From Demequina oxidasica (lineage in GTDB: Bacteria > Actinomycetota > Actinomycetes > Actinomycetales > Demequinaceae), in the NCBI RefSeq assembly GCF_000975115.1, contig NZ_BBRE01000001.1, positions 1,207,322 through 1,271,321 of the forward strand: 64,000 bases of DNA. The letters run 5' to 3'. Under the pieces are notes generated by a model. That model was not told where the DNA came from. It saw only the letters and a program-made list of their open reading frames with translations, and did no database searches. The stretch's first letter is position 1, and every line of letters starts with the position of its first letter. This document shows positions 18,144 to 26,771 of the stretch, in pieces. The position numbers and the translations under genes were made by a program.

Positions 18144-20794
18144 GCCCCAAGAAGCCGCTTCCGGGAGCGACCGGACCCACCACGCTCGGACCGCGCATGG
18201 CCCGCACCGAGGTGCGTCACTCGACCTCATTCGTCGCGTTGAACGCGCTCTTCATGATGGCCGCGTCCGCTGTTGCCGCTTGGGCCTTGCTTCCGGTGTA
18301 CGACTCGACGCGCTACCTGCTGGTCGCCGCAGTCGCCATCTTGGGCGGCGCAGGGGTAGCCGTTCTCTGCGACCGATTGCGGTGGGGCGCCTCGCGCGTC
18401 GCGCTGTTGAGCGCGCTCGTGTACATCGTGGTGGGGCTCACGTTGGCGGTGCCCGGAGCGCTGACGAGCGTGTCCGAGATTGCCGACGCGGCCCTCGATC
18501 TGGTGCGCGGCCCGGTGACGGGGTGGAAGGACATCGTCACCCTGCCCTTGCCGCTGGGGGACTACGGCACCACGCTGGTGCCGGTGCTTGCGCTGTTCCT
18601 CGCCGGAACGGCAACCTCTACGTGGCTCGCCATCCGAGCCCGACGCCTGTGGCCCATTGCCGCTCTGACGGCTGCACTACTCGTCATCATCGCCATCGCT
18701 ATTGGCCCTGCCGTTCGCGCCGATGCTCTGCCTTGGGCGCCCTTTGGCGTGTACGCCTCCCGCGAATTCCTCGTAGGAATTGCCGCATTCGCCGTCCTAC
18801 TCTCGTGGTTCGGCTGGCGTGCCTGGTACACCCGCCGCCAGGCCATCGCCACCGCTTTTGGGGCCGGCGGCGTGCAACTGGCCACCTCGTCGCATGCCAG
18901 CCGGCTAGCGGGAGCATCGGCCGCCCTAGTGATGGTGGTGGTAGGCGTCGTGGCCGCCGTCCTGGTCACCGCGCCCATCGCGGAGAGCACCCCGCGAGAG
19001 GTCGTGCGTTCGACGCTCGATCCGCGGCTGGTCGTGGAGAGCAAGGTCAGTCCCCTCAGTTCGTACCGCGAGTACTTCGGCGACGATGCGTTCGCAGCGA
19101 CGCTGTTTACTGTCAACGTGGAGGACGGAGATCCCCAACGAGTACGTCTCGCGACGCTGCCGTACTTCGACGGTGAGGAATTCAGCGCTGCAGACCCACA
19201 GGGCAGCGCGGTCGCGCGGTTCCAACGGGTTCCGAGCCACGTCGAGGTCGAGGGCCAGACCGAGGAGGTCACTGCCACAGTGTCGATTGGCGCACAGTCG
19301 GGCATCTGGGTGCCGATTGTCGGCGAGCTCGGATCCCTGGATTTCCAGGGAGCGCGCAAGGCCACGCTCGTCGACGGTTTCTATTACCTCGCCGACGCCG
19401 ATGCCGGCGTCATGGTCGTGGACGACGGACTGCTGTCTGGTGACGCGTACAAGGTCAATGGTGAGCGCCCGGCGGAGATGCCCTCGCTGACCGAGATCGG
19501 TGACCCCCCAGGGGTCTCGACCATCAGTCCGGAGTTAATCCCTGACTCGCTGCACGAGTGGGTCACCCGCCAGGACACGACGGCCGATGCCGCGGGCCTG
19601 GCCGAGTTGGTCCGTCGGCTGCGGGTGCGGGGCTATCTATCTCACGCGATCGAGTCGACCACCGACGGTGAGACCCCCGCGTGGCAACGCGCGCTGGGTG
19701 AGTATTCCTTCGCATCGTCCGCTTCGGGGCACTCGTTCGACCGTATCGACCGTCTCTTCCAGCAGCTCAACGAGCGCGAGGGCGAGGTGGGCAACGCCGA
19801 TGAGGAACTGTTGGTGTCAGGTGTAGGAGACGACGAGCAGTTCGCGACGGCAGTCGCGATGCTCGCCTCGGACATGGGTTTCCCCTCGCGCGTCGTGATT
19901 GGCGCACGCCTGACCGACACAGACGCGCAGGGTTTTGCCGCGCCGCCGTGCGAGGCGGGGGTATGCCGCGGCGAGAACATGACCGTCTGGACGGAGGTGC
20001 AGTCGGACAAGGGCGCGTGGGTGCCGATCGACGTTACGCCACAGCACGCCACCCCGGTGTCACCAGACGTGGCGAACCAGCGCGACCCCCAGTACGCCTC
20101 GGCACTCGATCCGCAGCGAGCCGAGCCCATCGTGCCGCCGGTGACACAGAGGGGTCAGTCCGACGACGACAAACCCGACGCGCAGGAACTTACGACCGGC
20201 TGGCAGTGGGTGGGACCCGCGCTGCGCATCGCGGGAATCAGCCTGCTTGGGATGCTCATCCTCTTTGGGCCGTTCCTAGCGATCCTCATTTGGAAGCTCG
20301 CGCGCCGCAACCGGCGCCGCAGAGGCGACGCTCGCGACGTGGTCTACCAGGGCTGGGACGAGTACCTGGATGATGCGGTGGACTCGGGCCTGCCCCCGCT
20401 GCCACGCGCCACCCGTACCGAGGTCGCTCGTGAGTACGGCACCCAAAACGCGGTGGCGCTCGCGACGTTGACGGATCGTGTCACGTTTGGCAACGTGACG
20501 GTGGACGATGCTACGGCTGACCAGTACTGGACGCTGGTCGCAGCCGACAGGTCAGAGTTGTTGGCGCGTAAGTCATGGTGGGGCCGCGTGAAGATGCGTC
20601 TGTCGCTGCGTTCAATGTGGAGCGAGGTGCGCAGCAACGGTGCCACGCAAGCCAAATCTGCGGAGAGTAAGGCGCCGCAGCGGTGGAAGTCCGGCGCCGG
20701 GATGCGTTCAGAGCATAGTTTGGTCACGGCGAGTCATCGCCGGCGCACCTCTGCACAGTCGCGGCACACGCACAAGCGAAAGAAGAAGTCATGA
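18140..20794 (+). CDS. TgpA-like transglutaminase-fold membrane protein with altered active site
   Basis: An 884-residue protein with the TgpA layout: a block of N-terminal membrane helices (about 30-290), a large outside region containing the transglutaminase-like domain (about 540-640), a further helix (ISLLGMLILFGPFLAILIW, about 695-715) and a basic cytoplasmic tail. The catalytic Cys-His-Asp triad of the family is not intact. The Cys motif reads GDDEQFA, with Asp565 in the Cys position, and the His motif reads MTVWTEV, with Thr615 for His; only Asp631 (PIDVTPQ) remains. It is therefore probably a binding or structural pseudoenzyme. It overlaps both neighbours by 4 nt. Confidence 0.88.
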   Translation: MSPKKPLPGATGPTTLGPRMARTEVRHSTSFVALNALFMMAASAVAAWALLPVYDSTRYLLVAAVAILGGAGVAVLCDRLRWGASRVALLSALVYIVVGLTLAVPGALTSVSEIADAALDLVRGPVTGWKDIVTLPLPLGDYGTTLVPVLALFLAGTATSTWLAIRARRLWPIAALTAALLVIIAIAIGPAVRADALPWAPFGVYASREFLVGIAAFAVLLSWFGWRAWYTRRQAIATAFGAGGVQLATSSHASRLAGASAALVMVVVGVVAAVLVTAPIAESTPREVVRSTLDPRLVVESKVSPLSSYREYFGDDAFAATLFTVNVEDGDPQRVRLATLPYFDGEEFSAADPQGSAVARFQRVPSHVEVEGQTEEVTATVSIGAQSGIWVPIVGELGSLDFQGARKATLVDGFYYLADADAGVMVVDDGLLSGDAYKVNGERPAEMPSLTEIGDPPGVSTISPELIPDSLHEWVTRQDTTADAAGLAELVRRLRVRGYLSHAIESTTDGETPAWQRALGEYSFASSASGHSFDRIDRLFQQLNEREGEVGNADEELLVSGVGDDEQFATAVAMLASDMGFPSRVVIGARLTDTDAQGFAAPPCEAGVCRGENMTVWTEVQSDKGAWVPIDVTPQHATPVSPDVANQRDPQYASALDPQRAEPIVPPVTQRGQSDDDKPDAQELTTGWQWVGPALRIAGISLLGMLILFGPFLAILIWKLARRNRRRRGDARDVVYQGWDEYLDDAVDSGLPPLPRATRTEVAREYGTQNAVALATLTDRVTFGNVTVDDATADQYWTLVAADRSELLARKSWWGRVKMRLSLRSMWSEVRSNGATQAKSAESKAPQRWKSGAGMRSEHSLVTASHRRRTSAQSRHTHKRKKKS

Positions 20795-22845
20795 GTTGGA
20801 TCCCATTCCTTTCCGTCCTGGTCGCCACCGTGGTGTCGATCGTGTGGATGGGTCTCGCGCTAGGTGCGGTGCTGTCCAAGCTTGGAATGGACTCCGGCCG
20901 CGCTTGGATCCCGGTGTTGCGCTGGGTCGCGGCCGCTGAGGCTGGTCGTGTTTCACGAGTGGTGGTGGGTGTGGCGCGGTCTATCTCCGCGCTGGGCGTC
21001 GCGATTCTGCTGGGTTCCCTCGCAATGCGCGGCATGCAAGGCGACGACATTACGAACTTCGTGGCCTGGCTGACACTCGCAGGGGCCGCGCTCTTCGGCC
21101 TCGGCGCGTTTGTGGGCTGGATCTTCTGGATCATCGGGGCGGGCACCATCGGAATGCGCCTCAACATTGCGAGTGGATGGACAATTCTGGCGGCGTTAAG
21201 CCCTAACCTTTGGGTCGCCATTGTGGGCTGGTCCAAGATTGGCACGCCCATTCCATCCGATGCTATTGGTAAGGCGGCTTCCGCTGCGGCCGCACAGCGA
21301 GCTTTCATCGACGCTCCGGCTCCCAGCGGGGCTCCGGCAGGCGCCACGAGCGTATTTGGCTCGGGCGCTCCGGCGGCTAGCCCTGCGGTGCGCGGGCTCG
21401 ACACCAACCCGTTCGACACCACTCCCTTTGCCAACAAGCCCCTCGATGATGCGGCACCGGCCGCGATCCCAGAGCCTGGCCCGCTCGCGAGCCACTTCCC
21501 CTCAGTGGCAATGCCGGAGGCGGACGAGTCTGGTCCCGATGAGATGCTCACCAGTCAGGCTGAGCCCACCTTGCGCGCGTCGCAGTTTGTCGCCGATGCG
21601 CCGCGTTCTTACGCACCCGTCGCAGACACGCCCAAGCCGGAGGCTTCCGTGGAGGCGACCCGCGTTGAGGTGCCGGACGACCATTCCGATCTGGTGATGC
21701 CCGCAGTCCCTGCAGACCTGCAAGAACCCGCACCTACGTCGTCGTACGCATCGGCTCCCGCCCCTGACGATGCCAGCACGCTGGACAAGCCCACCTTCGA
21801 TCAGCAGCCGCCGCTAGACCCGTCTCGCCCCGTCTCGCCCTACATCACTGCCGCTGCGCCACAGCACAATGCCGGTATCACCGACGCGATGAACTTTGAG
21901 CCCGAACTGGTCGTCCCGGAAGAGTCATTTGTAGTGCCCGAACTCGAAGACGACGAGACGGTGATCGAGAGCCTCGAGGTGCCAAGCCCGACGCCCGAGG
22001 CGCCCGCGACGCAAGCTGCGGTCCCCAACTTGTCGATGCTGCCTCCCGGGTGGCCAGGCGACGCCGGGGAGAGTGTTGTTGATACTCAGACTCCCGCGGC
22101 CACCTCTCCCACCCCGGTAAGTCCCTATGCGACGCCGGCTCCCCTCGCCGGCGCGCCAGAACCAGAACCGGAGCCCTCTTCCGCCCCGGAGCCTGTACTT
22201 GTGCCTGAGCGGGAACCAGAGCCGACGCCGGCCGCCACCGAACCGGAGCCGACGCCGGCCGCCACCGAACCGGAGCCGACGCCGGCCGCCACCGAACCGG
22301 AGCCGACGCCGGCCGCCACCGAACCGGAGGCCGCTACGCCGCTCGCGGCAACCCCGCCTCCCGCACGCCCCGTGCCCAACGGCGTGTGGGCCGCCCCTGG
22401 CGCCGCTGCCGCCGCAGTCACGGCCGCCGCTGACTCCTCCCCCGAGCAGATGGAACCAGCGCCGGACGTGGACGATGCCGACGACCACACGGTGATCGCC
22501 CAACGCCGGCGTGACGTCTGGGTCCTTCAGGTTGAGGGCGGCGACAGTTACCCACTTCTCGAGGACGACGTGAGTATTGGTCGCGCTGCTCCCGGCTCGC
22601 CCGATGGCTCGCACGTTGGCGTCAATGACGCGACGCGCACCATGTCGAAGCGGCATGCAAAGTTGCGCTTGGTAGACGGCGTATGGAAGGTCAGCGACCT
22701 CGGGTCGACAAACGGCACCTTTGTCCGCGGCGTGGATGGTCGCGAAGTGGAAGTGGCCCCGGGCAGCGAAATCGTGCTCGATGGGACGCTGCTCCTTGGC
22801 GACCTCGAGGCGCTGGTGGTCAACCAGGGCAGCGGCCGCGCATGA
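20791..22845 (+). CDS. multi-pass membrane protein with Pro/Glu-rich linker and C-terminal FHA domain
   Basis: A 684-residue protein. Residues 1-155 hold about four membrane helices (FLSVLVATVVSIVWMGLALG at the start; IPVLRW and ILAALSPNLWVAIVGW), a DUF5684-like pattern. A long disordered Ala/Pro/Glu-rich linker follows and includes four exact copies of EPTPAATEP. The last 100 residues form an FHA domain: DVSIGRAAPGS, TMSKRHAKLRLV and DLGSTNGTFVRG are its phosphothreonine-binding loops. It probably docks Thr-phosphorylated partners of the nearby kinase at the membrane. It overlaps neighbours by ATGA on both sides. Confidence 0.88.
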   Translation: MSWIPFLSVLVATVVSIVWMGLALGAVLSKLGMDSGRAWIPVLRWVAAAEAGRVSRVVVGVARSISALGVAILLGSLAMRGMQGDDITNFVAWLTLAGAALFGLGAFVGWIFWIIGAGTIGMRLNIASGWTILAALSPNLWVAIVGWSKIGTPIPSDAIGKAASAAAAQRAFIDAPAPSGAPAGATSVFGSGAPAASPAVRGLDTNPFDTTPFANKPLDDAAPAAIPEPGPLASHFPSVAMPEADESGPDEMLTSQAEPTLRASQFVADAPRSYAPVADTPKPEASVEATRVEVPDDHSDLVMPAVPADLQEPAPTSSYASAPAPDDASTLDKPTFDQQPPLDPSRPVSPYITAAAPQHNAGITDAMNFEPELVVPEESFVVPELEDDETVIESLEVPSPTPEAPATQAAVPNLSMLPPGWPGDAGESVVDTQTPAATSPTPVSPYATPAPLAGAPEPEPEPSSAPEPVLVPEREPEPTPAATEPEPTPAATEPEPTPAATEPEPTPAATEPEAATPLAATPPPARPVPNGVWAAPGAAAAAVTAAADSSPEQMEPAPDVDDADDHTVIAQRRRDVWVLQVEGGDSYPLLEDDVSIGRAAPGSPDGSHVGVNDATRTMSKRHAKLRLVDGVWKVSDLGSTNGTFVRGVDGREVEVAPGSEIVLDGTLLLGDLEALVVNQGSGRA
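22219..22326 (+). repeat. four perfect 27-bp tandem repeats in the FHA protein linker
   Basis: The unit begins GAGCCGACGCCGGCC and repeats at 22219, 22246, 22273 and 22300 without a base change. It encodes EPTPAATEP each time. Length change by slippage would stay in frame. Confidence 0.95.
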
Positions 22846-23675
22846 GCGAGCGAGGCGGCCCGGTCTGGCATGTGGGCTCTGGGGCCACTGACACTGGACA
22901 GCGCAAGGCCAACGAGGACGCGTTCCTGGCACAGGCTCCGGTCTACATCGTGTCCGACGGCATGGGTGGCCACTACGCGGGCGCGGCAGCCAGTGCCGCG
23001 GTTGTCGACGCCTTTGCCGTGCTGGTCGATGATCACGCTGTAGTGCCCGAGCAGGTGACCGATGCGGTGCATCGCGCTCGCTTTGGAGTCGCGGAGGTGT
23101 CGGCGCGCGCGGGCGGCGAGTCCGGCGCAACGCTGACGGGTGCTGTCGCGGTGACACACGACGGCCAGCCGTGGTGGTTTGTGATCAACGTGGGGGACTC
23201 GCGCGTGTACTCGCTCGACGGCGGGGTGATGGCGCAGATCACTGTGGACCACTCGCGCGTGCAGGAACTGGTCGACTCCGGCCGCATCACGGTGGAGCAG
23301 TCGCTGGTCCATCCAGAACGAAACATCATCACGCGCGCGATCGGAGACGAGATCCCCGGTTGCGACGCCTGGCTCGTGCCCGCGCGACCTGGCATGCGAC
23401 TCATCGTCGCGAGTGATGGGCTGATGAAGCCGCTGAGTGACGCTCAAATAGCCAGTATTGCCAGCCTCGCAGGAACTCCCGAGGACACGGCTCGCCGGTT
23501 GGTGGATGCAGCAGTTGAGGCCGGTGCGCAGGACAACGTGACCGTGGTGGTGGCCGACACCCTGCACGCCACCACGTCACCACACGCCAATGCGAGCCCC
23601 TGGCAGCGTTGGCCGGTCGGTGACGACTTTGAGGACGACACCACGCAGGCCAGCCGCCGCAAGGTAGCACCGTGA
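22842..23675 (+). CDS. PP2C-family protein Ser/Thr phosphatase (PrpC-like)
   Basis: A 277-residue PPM phosphatase expected to reverse the cluster kinase. Metal-binding motifs are visible: TDTGQRKANEDAFL near the N-terminus, VSDGMGGHYAG, INVGDSRVY, LIVASDGLM and GAQDNVTVVV. It has no membrane helix, so it is cytoplasmic. The ATG at 22842 overlaps the upstream stop (ATGA), and the family N-terminus begins right after it. The tail (about 240-277) is low complexity. It corresponds to the PrpC member of PFNA clusters. Confidence 0.95.
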   Translation: MSERGGPVWHVGSGATDTGQRKANEDAFLAQAPVYIVSDGMGGHYAGAAASAAVVDAFAVLVDDHAVVPEQVTDAVHRARFGVAEVSARAGGESGATLTGAVAVTHDGQPWWFVINVGDSRVYSLDGGVMAQITVDHSRVQELVDSGRITVEQSLVHPERNIITRAIGDEIPGCDAWLVPARPGMRLIVASDGLMKPLSDAQIASIASLAGTPEDTARRLVDAAVEAGAQDNVTVVVADTLHATTSPHANASPWQRWPVGDDFEDDTTQASRRKVAP

Positions 23676-24400
23676 CCGTGCAGCCGGAGGACTTCGCGGG
23701 GGAGTCCGAGGTGGACGACAGCACCCGCCTGGCGTCACGCCTGCAACAACCAGTCGCGGAGTCCGACGACTCAACTCAGCTCGCCTCCCGGCGTAGCCGG
23801 CGTGCCGCGCGTGAGCAAGAGCTCGACGACTCCACCCAACTCACCACGCGCCGAGTTGCGAGCGAACCCGATCCTGAGCCGGATGACTCCACGCAGTTGG
23901 CTATGCGGCGATCGGTGGCCGAACCCGACGATTCCACCCAATTGGCGACCCGACGCAACGCGAACCCCACGCTGCCGGCCGAGGACGAAAGTACGCGGCT
24001 CTCGGTGCGTGAGACGGCGACCGTGCCACCTCCCACCGAGTCGGTCCAGACCCGGTTGGCGGCCCCGAGCGCTGGTCCTTCAGCTCGGACTGCTTCGGCA
24101 CTTCCCCCCGGGGATGTTCCCCTTGGCATGCATGTCCGCCCGGGTGGTTTTGGTACCAGCACTGAGGCATACCGCCCGCGTGAGGCCCCCGCCTCGGAAT
24201 TCAATCTTCCGGCCATGCCACCGACGTCGCCGTCTCATGAACACCGCGATCCCGTGCTGGCGCCGGTTGATGCCCAAAAGAGGCGCGAGTCCGCGCATCG
24301 GGCATCAATGACCAAAGTGGTCGCGATGGGCATCGCCGCCCTGGTCCTGGGCTCCGCTGCGGTCATTGGCATCGTGCTACTGGTGCGAGGGCTGCTGTGA
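23672..24400 (+). CDS. tail-anchored protein with six DDST[QR]L repeats
   Basis: A 242-residue protein I cannot place in a named family. Residues 14-113 hold six spaced copies of a decapeptide with consensus DDSTQLAxRR; the Thr fall at 18, 35, 55, 74, 89 and 108, and a weaker seventh, VQTRLA, has T127. A Pro-rich stretch leads to a basic patch (KRRESAHRASMTK) and a single helix that ends the protein (VVAMGIAALVLGSAAVIGIV), so the repeats should face the cytoplasm. It sits between the phosphatase and an FHA-HTH protein with GTGA/TGATG overlaps. Inference: the Thr in acidic context are kinase targets read by the FHA domains. Confidence 0.8.
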   Translation: MTVQPEDFAGESEVDDSTRLASRLQQPVAESDDSTQLASRRSRRAAREQELDDSTQLTTRRVASEPDPEPDDSTQLAMRRSVAEPDDSTQLATRRNANPTLPAEDESTRLSVRETATVPPPTESVQTRLAAPSAGPSARTASALPPGDVPLGMHVRPGGFGTSTEAYRPREAPASEFNLPAMPPTSPSHEHRDPVLAPVDAQKRRESAHRASMTKVVAMGIAALVLGSAAVIGIVLLVRGLL

Positions 24401-25107
24401 TGACCGCCGAGGTCACCATTGAGTTTGGTGACGTGGTGTACGACCTCAACGGGGATGAATCCGTCACGCTGGGCCGTGCCGCGGACCTCGTGGTGGACGA
24501 CAACCCGTACCTGCACCGACGCCTGCTGCAGGTGTCGGCAGACTCCGGTGTGTGGTGGTTGGCGAATATCGGGCAGAGTATCCCGGTGTCCGTTGCGACA
24601 GACCAAGGTGAGTTCCAGGCGCTGCTGGGTCCCGGAGCGCGGCTGCCGATCGTGTTTCCGCGTCTGCGCGTCATGTTCACCGCAGGCCCCAACACATACG
24701 AAGTGGCCATTACGTGCCACGGCTCCCTGCTGAGCCCCGCTGATCCGTCCGATGCCGTGGCCGGGGACGCGACTCGGGTTCCGCTCGCGCTCACCGAGAG
24801 CCAGAAATTGCTGGTCCTCGCTCTCGCGGAGCCGATGCTGCTTAACCCCGGTCATGGACTGACAACGGTCCCGACCTCCGCTGTGGCGGCGGAACGCTTA
24901 GGGTGGCCGGTCACCACGTTCAATCGCAAGCTCGACGCCGTGTGCGAGAAGCTCGATCGTGGCGGAGTGGACGGACTGCGGGGTGGCGCAGGAAACCTGG
25001 CTTCGCTGCGCAAGTCGCGCCTGGTGGAATACGCACTTCTCGCGAGGCTGGTGTCTGCGAGCGACCTCGTGTTGTTGGACCGCATCGGCGACTCCTCGGC
25101 ACCATAG
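24400..25107 (+). CDS. FHA-like domain protein with C-terminal winged-helix region
   Basis: A 235-residue protein. The N-terminal 100 residues have an FHA-like beta pattern (SVTLGRAADLVVDD, then PYLHRRLLQVSADSG), although the usual Ser-x-x-His appears as PYLHRR without the serine. The second half (LALTESQKLLVLALAEP, PTSAVAAERLGWPVTTFNRK) looks like a winged-helix DNA-binding domain. It may carry the phosphorylation signal to transcription. The start may be GTG 24397 or ATG 24400; ATG is used, giving a 1-nt overlap (TGATG) with the repeat protein. It is the last gene of the cluster. Confidence 0.75.
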   Translation: MTAEVTIEFGDVVYDLNGDESVTLGRAADLVVDDNPYLHRRLLQVSADSGVWWLANIGQSIPVSVATDQGEFQALLGPGARLPIVFPRLRVMFTAGPNTYEVAITCHGSLLSPADPSDAVAGDATRVPLALTESQKLLVLALAEPMLLNPGHGLTTVPTSAVAAERLGWPVTTFNRKLDAVCEKLDRGGVDGLRGGAGNLASLRKSRLVEYALLARLVSASDLVLLDRIGDSSAP

Positions 25108-25153
25108 AAGCGCCCGTGTCGCCGCGACTGCTCCCGTCCCGTAGGTTTGGACT

Positions 25154-26278
25154 GTGACCACACTGCGCTCCCCCCTTCATGACGAACACGTCGCGCTTGA
25201 CGCGACCCTGGTGGACTTTGCCGGCTGGCAGATGCCCGTGAGGTATTCCGGCGACATCGCCGAACACCAGGCCGTGCGCACTGGCGCTGGGCTATTCGAC
25301 CTGTCCCACATGGGCGAACTGTCCGTTCGCGGCGCCGGGGCCGCGGACTTCCTGGACTTTGCCCTCGCGGGCCGCGTCAGCGCGGTCAAGCTGTGGGGCG
25401 CCAAGTACACAATGCTGTGCAACGAGGCGGGCGGTGTCATTGATGACCTGGTCATCTACCGTCGCGACTGGGACCACTTCTTCATTGTCGCGAACGCTTC
25501 AAATAAGGACCGCGTGGTGACCGAACTGCGCGACCGCATCGGCGCCTATGAGGCCACCGTTGAGGACGTGTCCGCGGAGATCGCGCTCATCGCGGTGCAG
25601 GGTCCGCTTTCTGCCCAGATCACGGGCGCTATGTGCGAGCTGGGCGAGGACGACATCGCGGCGATGAAGTACTACTCCGGAGCGAATGTGTTGCTTGAAG
25701 GCGGAATCCACGCCTTTGTGGCCCGCACCGGCTATACCGGTGAGGATGGCTTTGAACTATTTGTGGGAGCAGACGAGGCACGCGAAGTGTGGCAACTCGC
25801 GCTCAAGTACGGCACGCCACTAGGAATGATTCCCGCCGGACTTTCATCGCGGGACTCCCTGCGGCTGGAGGCGGGGATGCCGTTGTATGGCCAGGAACTC
25901 GACGAGTCGACCACTCCGTTCGAGGCCGGGCTGGGGCGCATCATCGCGTTTGGCACTGAGGCGAACCCGCGAGGCGACTTTATGGGACGGGAGGCGCTGG
26001 CGAAGGTCAAGGAGTCCGGTGTCGCCAAGCAGCTGGTGGGCCTGGTCGGAGAGGGACGACGCTCCGCGCGTACGGGATACGCCGTGACAGACGAGGCCGG
26101 CAACCAGGTGGGCGTCGTGACCTCAGGCGTACCGTCGCCAACGCTCGGGCAGCCCATTGCGATGGCATACGTGCCCGTGTCGATGGCCGAGCCCGGGACC
26201 GTCGTGGGAATTGATGTACGTGGTCGACGCGAAGAAATGACTGTGACCGCGCTACCGTTTTACAAGCGAGAGAAGTAG
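25154..26278 (+). CDS. gcvT: aminomethyltransferase, T-protein of glycine cleavage
   Basis: A 374-residue tetrahydrofolate-dependent enzyme. It releases ammonia from aminomethyl-GcvH and forms 5,10-methylene-THF, which MetF (27996) can use. It shows LVDFAGWQMPVRYSGDIAEHQAVR, FDLSHMGE, RTGYTGEDGFELF and AGLSSRDSLRLEAGMPLYG. It starts with GTG, and TAGGTT (25142-25147) lies exactly 6 nt upstream, so it has its own leaderless promoter after the signalling cluster. gcvH follows 83 nt downstream. Confidence 0.97.
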   Translation: MTTLRSPLHDEHVALDATLVDFAGWQMPVRYSGDIAEHQAVRTGAGLFDLSHMGELSVRGAGAADFLDFALAGRVSAVKLWGAKYTMLCNEAGGVIDDLVIYRRDWDHFFIVANASNKDRVVTELRDRIGAYEATVEDVSAEIALIAVQGPLSAQITGAMCELGEDDIAAMKYYSGANVLLEGGIHAFVARTGYTGEDGFELFVGADEAREVWQLALKYGTPLGMIPAGLSSRDSLRLEAGMPLYGQELDESTTPFEAGLGRIIAFGTEANPRGDFMGREALAKVKESGVAKQLVGLVGEGRRSARTGYAVTDEAGNQVGVVTSGVPSPTLGQPIAMAYVPVSMAEPGTVVGIDVRGRREEMTVTALPFYKREK

Positions 26279-26361
26279 TGGCGCCAACCGGCGCTCGCGA
26301 TTAATTTTGATCCGCTCCATTCACCCGTAGTTCAACGCGACACCCGAAAGGTCCCGCAGCC

Positions 26362-26745
26362 ATGGCCAACATCCCCGCTGAACTGAAGTACTCCGCCGAG
26401 CACGAATGGGTGGACGGCGATCCAGCCGTCGGCGCCGTCGTCACGGTGGGCATCACGGCGCACGCCGCTGACGCGTTGGGCGACATTGTGTACGCAGAGC
26501 CGCCCGCGGTGGGTGACACGGTCACGGCTGGTGAGGTCTGTGGTGAGCTCGAGTCGACCAAGGCGGTGAGTGAGCTCTATTCGCCGGTGACCGGCAAGGT
26601 GACGGAGACCAACGAGGCGCTCGAGGCCGCCCCGGAATCCATCAACACCGACGCCTACGGCGCAGGTTGGATATTCAAGGTCGAACTGACCGCGGCTCCG
26701 CAGGACTTGCTGACACCCGAGGCGTACTCCGCGCTCACCGCCTGA
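26362..26745 (+). CDS. gcvH: glycine cleavage H protein (lipoyl carrier)
   Basis: A 127-residue swinging-arm carrier that shuttles the aminomethyl group from GcvP to GcvT. The lipoylated lysine is in GELESTKAVSELYSPV, and the N-terminal KYSAEHEWV and the ALGDIVYAEPPAVGDTV loop match the family. Length is normal. GAAAGG (26346-26351) precedes the ATG. It is transcribed with gcvT. Confidence 0.98.
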   Translation: MANIPAELKYSAEHEWVDGDPAVGAVVTVGITAHAADALGDIVYAEPPAVGDTVTAGEVCGELESTKAVSELYSPVTGKVTETNEALEAAPESINTDAYGAGWIFKVELTAAPQDLLTPEAYSALTA

Positions 26746-26771
26746 CGCGGCTCTGAGACACAGCCGCCCCC

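Noticed and set aside
21925-23157. 410-residue reverse frame with RRRLRFGGG repeats
   Set aside because: The repeats are the complement of the EPTPAATEP repeats of the FHA protein.
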